Positions 8,602-13,963 of a stretch of DNA of 13,963 nucleotides are shown here, in pieces. A program made the translations under genes and the position numbers. The first letter of the stretch is position 1, and every line of letters starts with the position of its first letter. This DNA comes from JACQAI01 sp035507915 (lineage in GTDB: Bacteria; Pseudomonadota; Alphaproteobacteria; Elsterales; Elsteraceae). Location: contig DATJNS010000437.1 in assembly GCA_035507915.1 (NCBI GenBank), positions 1-13,963 on the forward strand, in the 5' to 3' direction. Under the pieces are notes generated by a model. The model did not search any database, was not told the origin of the DNA, and saw only the letters and a program-made list of their open reading frames with translations.

Positions 8602-8602
<1 letters not shown>

Positions 8603-9930
8603 TGGCGTCGACAGGCGCCTTCGTCGAGCAGTTCGCCGCGGTCGAGCCGACGCTCGGCGGCTCGACGGGCCTGCACGCGCTGCGCGCCGCCGGGCTGGCG
8701 CGCTTCCGCGCCGCCGGCCTGCCGACCCCGGCGGTCGAGGCGTGGAAGTACACCAACCTCGAGCCGTTGGCCGCGCTCGGCCTGGCGCCCGCCGCGACCG
8801 CGCCCGGCGCATCGACGCGCGTGCCCGAGGCCGCCGTCCCCGCAGTCGACGGCTATCGCATCGTGCTGGTCGACGGTCGCGTCGATCGCGCGCAGAGCGC
8901 GCTCGACGGCCTGCCGCGCGGCGCGACCGTCGAGTCATTGGCCGCACTGATCGCGCGCGATCCGGCGGCGGCCGAAGCCGAGCTCGGGCCGGTGCCCGAC
9001 GGTCTGCCGCTGGTCGCGCTGAACACCGCCTTCGTCGGCGACGGCGTGGTGCTGCGCCTGGCGCGCGGCGTCGCGCTCGACAAGCCGCTGCACGTGATCT
9101 CGATCGCCAGCGGCCCGCTCGCCTTCCATCCGCGTCACCTGATCCGGCTGGCTCCGGACGCCAGCGCCACCGTGGTCGAGAGCCATGTCGGCGCGGCCGG
9201 CGGCTTCGCCAACATCGTGACCGACGTGGCGCTCGAGGCCGGCGCCGCGCTGCGCCATTACACCCTGCAGAACCAGGGAAACGAGACGTTCCACGTCGCC
9301 GCGGTGCGCGCGACCCTGGCGGCGCGCGCCGACTACCAGGGCTTCGTGCTGCATCAGGGCGGCCGCCTCGCGCGCCACGAGCTGGTCGCAACGATCGCGG
9401 GCGAAGGCGTCGAGTGCCGCATGGGCGGCCTGTCGCTGATCGCCGGCAGCCAGCACGTCGACAACACGACCTTCATCGATCACGCCGTGGGCGCCAGCCG
9501 GTCGCGCCAGCTCTTCAAGGCGGTGATCGACGACGCCGGGCGCGGCGTGTTCCAGGGGCGCGTCATGGTGCGGCCCGATGCGCAGAAGACCGACGCCCAC
9601 CAGCTCAGCCGCGCGCTGCTCCTGTCGCGCAAGGCGGAGATGGACGGCAAGCCCGAGCTCGAGATCTACGCCGACGACGTGCGCTGCAGCCACGGCGCCG
9701 CGGTCGGCAGCCTGGACCAGGAACCGATGTTCTATCTGATGAGCCGCGGCATCGACGCGGCGACCGCTTACCGCATGCTCGTCGAGGCGTTCGCCGTCGA
9801 GGCGCTCGACGAGATCGCCGACGCCGCCGTGCGCCAGGCATTCGGCACGCGCGTCGGCGACTGGCTCGCCGACCGGCGCGCCCAAGAAAGCCGCGCGCAG
9901 CTTTCGCCTGCCGCCTCGGGGGTGGCGTGA
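8602..9930 (+). CDS. sufD: SufD, Fe-S scaffold subunit
   Basis: 442 residues from ATG 8602; a GTG one codon earlier is possible, but the TGATG overlap with sufC favours the ATG. SufD is a paralogue of SufB and is thought to help iron entry into SufBC2D. The N-terminal helical part includes EAWKYTNLEPL, followed by the beta-helix core (HYTLQNQGNETFHVA, GGLSLIAGSQHVDNTTFIDH, FQGRVMV). The C-terminal motif DVRCSHGAAVGSLD has Cys362 and His364, which match the functionally important E. coli Cys358 and His360. GIDAATAYRMLVEAF closes the fold. The last ~17 residues, after DWLADR, are encoded by a palindromic repeat seen elsewhere in the window and look like a later addition. It overlaps sufS by one base. 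Confidence 0.97.
9882..9914 (-). repeat. Dispersed palindromic repeat, copy B, inside the sufD 3' end
   Basis: The hairpin GAAAGC (9886-9891) and GCTTTC (9900-9905) is the core of a 33-base unit that, read on the - strand, matches copy A at 1776-1808 at 28 of 33 positions. Stem changes relative to copy A are compensatory at one pair. Here the unit is translated as part of the SufD C-terminal tail and sits 16-48 bases upstream of the sufS start, so the hairpin would form in the suf mRNA close to the sufS ribosome site. Confidence 0.6.
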
Positions 9931-11192
9931 TGGCCGGCGTCGCGCAGCCGCGCGAGCGCGTCGGCGCCAACGCGCCCTACGACATCGAGCGCGTGCGCGC
10001 CGATTTCCCGATCCTGGCGCACCCGGTCTACGGCAAGCCGCTGGTCTATCTCGACAGCGCCGCGTCGGCCCAGAAGCCGCGCCAGGTGATCGACACGCTG
10101 CGGCAGGTCTACGAGGAGGGCTACGCCAACGTCCACCGCGGCGCCTACTACCTCAGCATGAAGGCGACCGAGGAATACGAGGGCGCGCGCGAGAAGATCC
10201 GCCGCTTCATCAACGCCAAGCACGTGCACGAGATCATCTACACGCGCAACGGCACCGAGGCGATCAACCTGGTCGCGGCGAGTTACGGCCGCCGTTTCCT
10301 CCAGCCGGGCGACGAGGTGATCATCTCGGAGCTCGAGCACCATTCCAACATCGTGCCCTGGCAGCTCCTGCGCGACGAGAAGGGCATCGTCATCAAGGTC
10401 GCGCCGGTGACCGACGCGGGCGACGTGCCGGTGGCGCATGTCGAGCGGCTGATCGGCCCGCGTACCAGGCTGGTCGCGATCAGCCACATGTCGAACGTGC
10501 TCGGCACCATCCTGCCGGTCGCCGAGATCATCCGGCTGGCGCACCAGGCGGGCGCCAAGGTGCTGCTCGACGGCTGTCAGGCGATCACCCACCTGCCGGT
10601 CGACGTGCAGGCGCTCGACGTCGATTTCTACGCCTTCTCCGGCCACAAGCTCTACGGTCCGTCGGGCATCGGCGTGCTCTACGGCAAGGAGGCGCTGCTC
10701 GACGCCATGCCGCCCTACCAGGGCGGCGGCGACATGATCTCGACCGTGACCTTCGAGAAGTCGACCTGGGCGGCGCTGCCCAACAAGTTCGAGGCCGGCA
10801 CGCCGGCGATCGCCCAGGCGATCGGGCTCGGCGCCGCGATCGACTATGTGAGCGCGCTCGGGCTCGACGCCATCGGCGAGCACGAGCGGCACCTGCTCGA
10901 GCACGGCATGGCGCGCTTGTCCGAGGTCAAGGGCCTGACCATCTACGGCACGGTGCCGGGCAAGGGCGCGGTGATTTCCTTCGCGCTCGACTGCGCCCAT
11001 CCGCACGACATCTCGACCATCGTCGACCGCGCGGGCGTGGCGATCCGGGCCGGGCACCATTGCTGCCAGCCGCTGATGCAGCGGCTGGGCGCGCCGGCGA
11101 CGGCACGTGCGTCGTTCGGGCTCTACAACATGACCACCGAGGTCGACGCGCTGGTCGAGGCGCTCGGCAAGGTGCGGGAGATCTTCGGCTGA
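9930..11192 (+). CDS. sufS: SufS, class II cysteine desulfurase
   Basis: 420 residues from ATG 9930, in the TGATG overlap with sufD; GGGGGTGG just upstream serves as a ribosome site. This PLP enzyme mobilises sulfur from cysteine for the SUF scaffold. Seen are YLDSAASAQKPRQVID, NVHRGAYYLS, YTRNGTEAINLVA, the PLP-stacking histidine in ELEHHSN (His137), the cofactor aspartate Asp214 in LLDGCQ, the Schiff-base lysine Lys240 in FSGHKLYGPSG, FEAGTPAIAQAIG, and the active-site loop RAGHHCCQPLM with catalytic Cys378. Cys378 is followed by a second cysteine where E. coli SufS has Ala, and DGCQ replaces the common DGAQ. The short loop marks class II, which depends on a SufE or SufU acceptor; sufU follows immediately. 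Confidence 0.98.
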   Translation: MAGVAQPRERVGANAPYDIERVRADFPILAHPVYGKPLVYLDSAASAQKPRQVIDTLRQVYEEGYANVHRGAYYLSMKATEEYEGAREKIRRFINAKHVHEIIYTRNGTEAINLVAASYGRRFLQPGDEVIISELEHHSNIVPWQLLRDEKGIVIKVAPVTDAGDVPVAHVERLIGPRTRLVAISHMSNVLGTILPVAEIIRLAHQAGAKVLLDGCQAITHLPVDVQALDVDFYAFSGHKLYGPSGIGVLYGKEALLDAMPPYQGGGDMISTVTFEKSTWAALPNKFEAGTPAIAQAIGLGAAIDYVSALGLDAIGEHERHLLEHGMARLSEVKGLTIYGTVPGKGAVISFALDCAHPHDISTIVDRAGVAIRAGHHCCQPLMQRLGAPATARASFGLYNMTTEVDALVEALGKVREIFG

Positions 11193-11653
11193 TGGACGAG
11201 CTGCGCGAGCTCTACCAGGAGGTGATCCTCGATCACGGCAAGCGGCCGCGCAACCTGCGCGCGCTCGCCGACGCGACCTGCTCGGCGCACGGCCGCAACC
11301 CGCTGTGCGGCGACCAGCTGACCGTCTACCTCAAGCTCGGACCGACCGGCGTCGTCGAGGACGCGTCGTTCGAGGGCAAGGGCTGCGCGATCTCGGTCGC
11401 CTCGGCGTCGCTGATGACCGAGCTGATCCGCGGCAAGACCGAGGCGCAGGCGCGCCAGCTGTTCGAGCATTTCCACGCGCTCGCGGCCGGCAAGGCGGAG
11501 AGCGCGGCGCCGCCCGAGCTCGAGGACGCGCTCGAGCGGCTGCAGGTGCTGGCCGGCGTGCGCCAGTATCCGGTGCGCGTGAAGTGCGCGACCTTGCCGT
11601 GGCACACCATGAAGGCGGCGCTCGGCGGCGCCGCCGAGGTCAGCACGGAATGA
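11192..11653 (+). CDS. sufU: SufU, sulfur-transfer partner of SufS
   Basis: 153 residues. SufU is an IscU-fold protein that accepts persulfide sulfur from SufS, with a bound zinc in the characterised Gram-positive members. The ligand set is present: Cys39 and Asp41 (NPLCGDQ), Cys65 (GKGCAISVAS) and Cys132 (RVKCATLPWHT). The N-terminus ELYQEVILDHGKRPRN is typical. The region between Cys65 and Cys132 contains the extra segment (about AAGKAESAAPPELEDALERL) that separates SufU from IscU, and the LPPVK-type chaperone motif of IscU is missing. No sufE is in the window, so SufU is the probable acceptor here. It overlaps sufS by one base and sufT by four. Confidence 0.95.
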   Translation: MDELRELYQEVILDHGKRPRNLRALADATCSAHGRNPLCGDQLTVYLKLGPTGVVEDASFEGKGCAISVASASLMTELIRGKTEAQARQLFEHFHALAAGKAESAAPPELEDALERLQVLAGVRQYPVRVKCATLPWHTMKAALGGAAEVSTE

Positions 11654-12060
11654 GCGAGATGGAGGAATATGGCGGCATGTCGGACTATTCGGGCGGATCG
11701 GCGCCCGGCGAGGACGTCACCGCCTATGCCGGCAAGCCGCTCGAGTCCGGTACGCCGCCTGCGGCGCGCGACGCCGTGATCGAGGCGCTGCGCACCGTGC
11801 ACGACCCCGAGATCCCGGTGAACATCTACGAGCTCGGCCTGGTCTACGACATCCGGCTCGGCGCCGACGGCAATGTCGCCGTCGACATGACGTTGACGGC
11901 GCCCGCCTGTCCGGTCGCGGGCGCGATGCCGCAGCAGGTCGCCGACGCGGTCGCCGCGGTGCCCGGCGTCGGCGAGGTCGAGGTCAATCTGGTTTGGGAG
12001 CCGCCGTGGTCGAAGGACATGATGTCCGAAGAGGCCAAGGTCGCGCTCGACATGTGGTGA
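11650..12060 (+). CDS. sufT: SufT, MIP18/DUF59-family Fe-S maturation factor
   Basis: 136 residues starting at ATG 11650 in an ATGA overlap with sufU. The domain begins at about residue 38. It shows the family hallmarks AVIEALRTVHDPEIPVNIYE, LGLVYDI, VDMTLTAPACPVAG (Cys87), and the C-terminal VNLVWEPPWS with SEEAK. SufT proteins help mature Fe-S proteins, mainly under high demand; the human relative MIP18 is in the cytosolic targeting complex. The first ~37 residues are Gly/Ser/acidic and probably disordered. Internal ATGs at 11659 and 11677 could be used instead, but coupling to sufU favours 11650. PaaD, another DUF59 protein, is excluded by context. Confidence 0.94.
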   Translation: MSEMEEYGGMSDYSGGSAPGEDVTAYAGKPLESGTPPAARDAVIEALRTVHDPEIPVNIYELGLVYDIRLGADGNVAVDMTLTAPACPVAGAMPQQVADAVAAVPGVGEVEVNLVWEPPWSKDMMSEEAKVALDMW

Positions 12061-12072
12061 GGGGGACGGACG

Positions 12073-12408
12073 ATGGCCGCGCCTGTGATCACGATTACCG
12101 AGGCCGCCGCCGAGCGCGTGAAGGCCCTGATGGCCAGGGCCGACAAGCCGGTCAAGGGCCTGCGCGTCGGCGTCAAGACGCGCGGCTGCTCGGGGCTCAG
12201 CTACTTCGTCGAATATGCCGACGAGAAGAAGAAGTTCGAGGACGTCGTCGAGGACAAGGGCGTGACGATCTTCGTCGACCCGACCGCGGTCATGTTCCTG
12301 ATCGGCACCGAGATGGACTACAAGGAGGACAAGCTGCAGAGCGGCTTCGTCTTCAACAATCCGAACGAGAAGGCGCGCTGCGGCTGCGGCGAGTCCTTCA
12401 GCGTGTGA
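12073..12408 (+). CDS. sufA: SufA/IscA-type Fe-S carrier
   Basis: 111 residues, typical A-type carrier. It receives clusters or iron and passes them to target proteins. The three ligand cysteines are Cys39 (TRGCSGLSY), Cys103 and Cys105 (RCGCGESFSV), with the 64-residue spacing found in IscA. The N-terminus ITITEAAAERVKALM and the central VDPTAVMFLIGTEMDY are also diagnostic. A GAGGGGGAC lies just before the ATG, and the gene is 12 bases after sufT. Whether it should be named sufA, iscA or erpA cannot be settled by sequence reading; its position in the suf operon favours sufA. Confidence 0.96.
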   Translation: MAAPVITITEAAAERVKALMARADKPVKGLRVGVKTRGCSGLSYFVEYADEKKKFEDVVEDKGVTIFVDPTAVMFLIGTEMDYKEDKLQSGFVFNNPNEKARCGCGESFSV

Positions 12409-12430
12409 CGCGGCGCCGCCGCATGCGGCC

Positions 12431-13612
12431 ATGAACTCCCTCGACATCGACAAGCGCCCGGCCGACACCCGCGTCGTCGTCGCCATGTCGGGCGGCGTCG
12501 ACAGCTCGGCGACCGCGGCGCTGCTGGTCGAGCAGGGCTACGAGGTCGTCGGCATCACGCTGCAGCTCTACGACCACGGCGCCGCGGTCGGCCGCAAGGG
12601 CGCGTGCTGCGCCGGGCAGGACATCCACGACGCGCGCAACGTCGCCGCCCGGCTCGACATCCCGCACTACGTGCTCGATTACGAGAGCCGGTTCCGCGAC
12701 GGCGTGATCGAGGATTTCGCCGACAGCTACCTGCGCGGCGAGACGCCGATCCCGTGCGTGCGCTGCAACCAGACCGTCAAGTTCACCGATCTCCTGGACA
12801 CCGCGCGCGAGCTCGGCGCCGACGCGCTGGCGACCGGGCACTACGCCCGCCGCGTCGCGGGTGGCGGCGCACCCGAGCTGCATCGCGGCGCCGATCCGGC
12901 GCGCGACCAGAGCTACTTCCTGTTCGCGACCACGCGCGCGCAGCTCGCGCTGCTGCGCTTTCCGCTGGGCGGCCTGCCCAAGACCGCGACGCGCGCGATC
13001 GCACGCCGCCACGATCTGCCGGTGGCGGCCAAGCCGGACAGCCAGGACATCTGCTTCGTGCCCGATGGCGACTACGCCGGCGTGCTCGCCAAGCTGCGCC
13101 CCGAGGCGCACGCGCCCGGCGAGATCGTCGACCTCGACGGCGCCGTGCTGGCCCGCCACGACGGCGTGATGCATTTCACGGTCGGGCAGCGCCGCGGCCT
13201 CGGCGTCGCGGGCGGCGCGCCGCTCTACGTCGTGCGGCTCGAGCCCGCGCGCGCCCGCGTCGTGGTCGGCCCGCGCGCCGCGCTGGCGCGCGACCGCGTC
13301 CACCTGCGCGAGGTCAACTGGCTGGGCGACGGCGTATGGCCCGCCGAGATCCCGGCCGACGGCGTGGCGCTTGCCGTCAAGCTGCGCTCGAGCCAGCCGG
13401 CCGCGCCGGCGCGCCTGTTCACGCGCGACGGCGGCGCGCTGCTCGTGCTCGATCGGCCGCAGGAGGGCGTGGCGCCCGGCCAGGCCGCGGTGTTCTACCA
13501 GGGCGACCGCGTGCTCGGCGGCGCCTGGATCGCGCGCGCCGATCTGGCTGCCGCTGCCGGGCAGAAAGAGCTTGAGCGCAGAGAAGACGCGGAAGACGCA
13601 GAGGTCGCCTGA
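12431..13612 (+). CDS. mnmA: tRNA-specific 2-thiouridylase MnmA
   Basis: 393 residues against a usual 360-375. MnmA thiolates U34 of Lys, Glu and Gln tRNAs using ATP and persulfide sulfur. The PP-loop SGGVDSS spans residues 20-26. The catalytic cysteines are Cys109 in PCVRCNQTVKF and Cys208 in DSQDICFVPDGDY, equivalent to E. coli Cys102 and Cys199. ATGHYAR, DQSYFL and HFTVGQRRGLG are further family motifs. The normal end is around GGAWIARADL; about 16 more residues (KELERREDAEDAEVA) come from a palindromic repeat that also supplies the stop codon. It lies 22 bases after sufA, so it is probably transcribed with the suf operon and uses the sulfur that operon mobilises. Confidence 0.97.
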   Translation: MNSLDIDKRPADTRVVVAMSGGVDSSATAALLVEQGYEVVGITLQLYDHGAAVGRKGACCAGQDIHDARNVAARLDIPHYVLDYESRFRDGVIEDFADSYLRGETPIPCVRCNQTVKFTDLLDTARELGADALATGHYARRVAGGGAPELHRGADPARDQSYFLFATTRAQLALLRFPLGGLPKTATRAIARRHDLPVAAKPDSQDICFVPDGDYAGVLAKLRPEAHAPGEIVDLDGAVLARHDGVMHFTVGQRRGLGVAGGAPLYVVRLEPARARVVVGPRAALARDRVHLREVNWLGDGVWPAEIPADGVALAVKLRSSQPAAPARLFTRDGGALLVLDRPQEGVAPGQAAVFYQGDRVLGGAWIARADLAAAAGQKELERREDAEDAEVA

Positions 13613-13664
13613 AGCGCGCTACGCGCGCAGTTCCTCTCTCCGCGGCCTCTGCGTCTCCTCCGCG
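13583..13664. repeat. Imperfect palindromic repeat at the mnmA 3' end
   Basis: The left arm CGCGGAAGACGCAGAGG (13588-13604) pairs with the right arm CCTCTGCGTC...TCCGCG (13646-13664) apart from a two-base bulge, with a perfect 10-base core (13595-13604 with 13646-13655). A smaller hairpin, GCGCGC-TAC-GCGCGC (13614-13628), lies inside. The left arm also holds a tandem of 9-mers, GAAGACGCG then GAAGACGCA (13583-13600). The style is that of the common dispersed repeats built on 'GACGCAGAGG' found in many proteobacterial genomes. It spans the mnmA stop codon and the convergent spacer and may also end transcription. Confidence 0.65.
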
Positions 13665-13689
13665 GCCCCCGCGGTAGAACGAAGCTTCG

Positions 13690-13963
13690 CTATTTTGCGG
13701 CTTGCACGAGCGGGCAGCCGCCCTGGTCGAGCGGGCGGAAGGCCTGCTCGGCCGGCACGGTCTGGAGCAGCTTGTAGGTGTCCCACTCGCCCTTCGATTC
13801 CGCGGGCTTCTTGACCTCGAACAGATACATGTCGCGCATCACCCGGCCGTCGATGCGCAGCTTGCCGTTGCTGGTCATGAAGTCGTTGATCGGCAGCTCG
13901 CGCATCTTGGCCATCACGGCCTCGGGCGTCTTGTCGCCGAGCGCCTTCACGGCCTTCAGGTAA
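13690..13963 (-). CDS. ABC transporter substrate-binding protein, C-terminal fragment
   Basis: The frame is open to the right edge, so only the last ~90 residues are seen; the gene begins beyond the window. The segment LRIDGRVMRDMYLFEVKKP, with KGEWDTYKLLQTVP, EQAFRPLDQGGCPLV and a final QAAK, is the characteristic C-terminus of periplasmic binding proteins of the branched-chain amino acid (HAAT, Peripla_BP_6) family. Such proteins capture amino acids or related small organic solutes and hand them to a Liv-type permease. The ligand cannot be inferred from this fragment. The stop is TAG at 13692-13690. It converges on mnmA and has no evident link to the Fe-S genes. Confidence 0.88.
   Translation of the reverse strand, partial: YLKAVKALGDKTPEAVMAKMRELPINDFMTSNGKLRIDGRVMRDMYLFEVKKPAESKGEWDTYKLLQTVPAEQAFRPLDQGGCPLVQAAK

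Noticed and set aside
8742..9929. N-terminal extension of the sufS frame that would make an 816-residue protein
   Set aside because: The part before 9930 is the +2 frame of sufD and reads as Arg-rich noise; SufS begins normally at the TGATG overlap.
13572..13680. Possible CRISPR or tandem-repeat array after mnmA
   Set aside because: Only two adjacent 9-base units and one inverted pair; no regularly spaced repeats with spacers.

Overview
The window comes from a very GC-rich bacterial chromosome, most likely an alphaproteobacterium (Rhodospirillales- or Reyranella-like by protein style and gene order; the order is an inference). It is almost entirely coding, and nearly all of it is one continuous + strand iron-sulfur (Fe-S) and sulfur-trafficking locus. 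It looks like a chromosomal housekeeping region. I see no mobile element, CRISPR array, tRNA or rRNA.

Layout. (1) 1-1748: the 3' end of an AsmA-like protein gene, overlapping anmK (anhydro-MurNAc kinase). (2) 1749-1859: a short convergent spacer with two strong hairpins. (3) 1860-2534, - strand: an alpha/beta hydrolase. (4) 2535-2753: a divergent regulatory region with a clear sigma-70-type promoter whose -35 lies inside an IscR-like palindrome. (5) 2754-5714: cysE, a class I cysteine desulfurase, a [2Fe-2S] ferredoxin and tenA. (6) 5715-5879: a spacer holding a second, related palindrome just upstream of the next gene. (7) 5880-12408: the SUF operon, ordered Rrf2-type regulator, sufB, sufC, sufD, sufS, sufU, sufT, sufA, with most junctions overlapping by 1-4 bases. 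(8) 12431-13612: mnmA, the tRNA 2-thiouridylase, which consumes persulfide sulfur. (9) 13613-13689: a repeat-rich convergent spacer. (10) 13690 to the right edge, - strand: the C-terminus of a branched-chain-amino-acid-type ABC substrate-binding protein.

How the genes work together (inference from known families). CysE makes O-acetylserine for cysteine synthesis. The two desulfurases (IscS/NifS type and SufS) take sulfur from cysteine. SufU relays it to the SufBCD scaffold, powered by the SufC ATPase, and ferredoxin supplies electrons. SufA and SufT help deliver clusters to target proteins, and MnmA diverts sulfur into tRNA. The Rrf2 regulator keeps three cysteines able to sense a cluster. 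It probably controls both its own operon and the cysE operon through the shared ACCAA-N2-TGGTC palindrome.

The less ordinary observations are that shared operator, tenA inside an Fe-S operon, and two families of palindromic repeat that appear to have extended the C-termini of SufD and MnmA.
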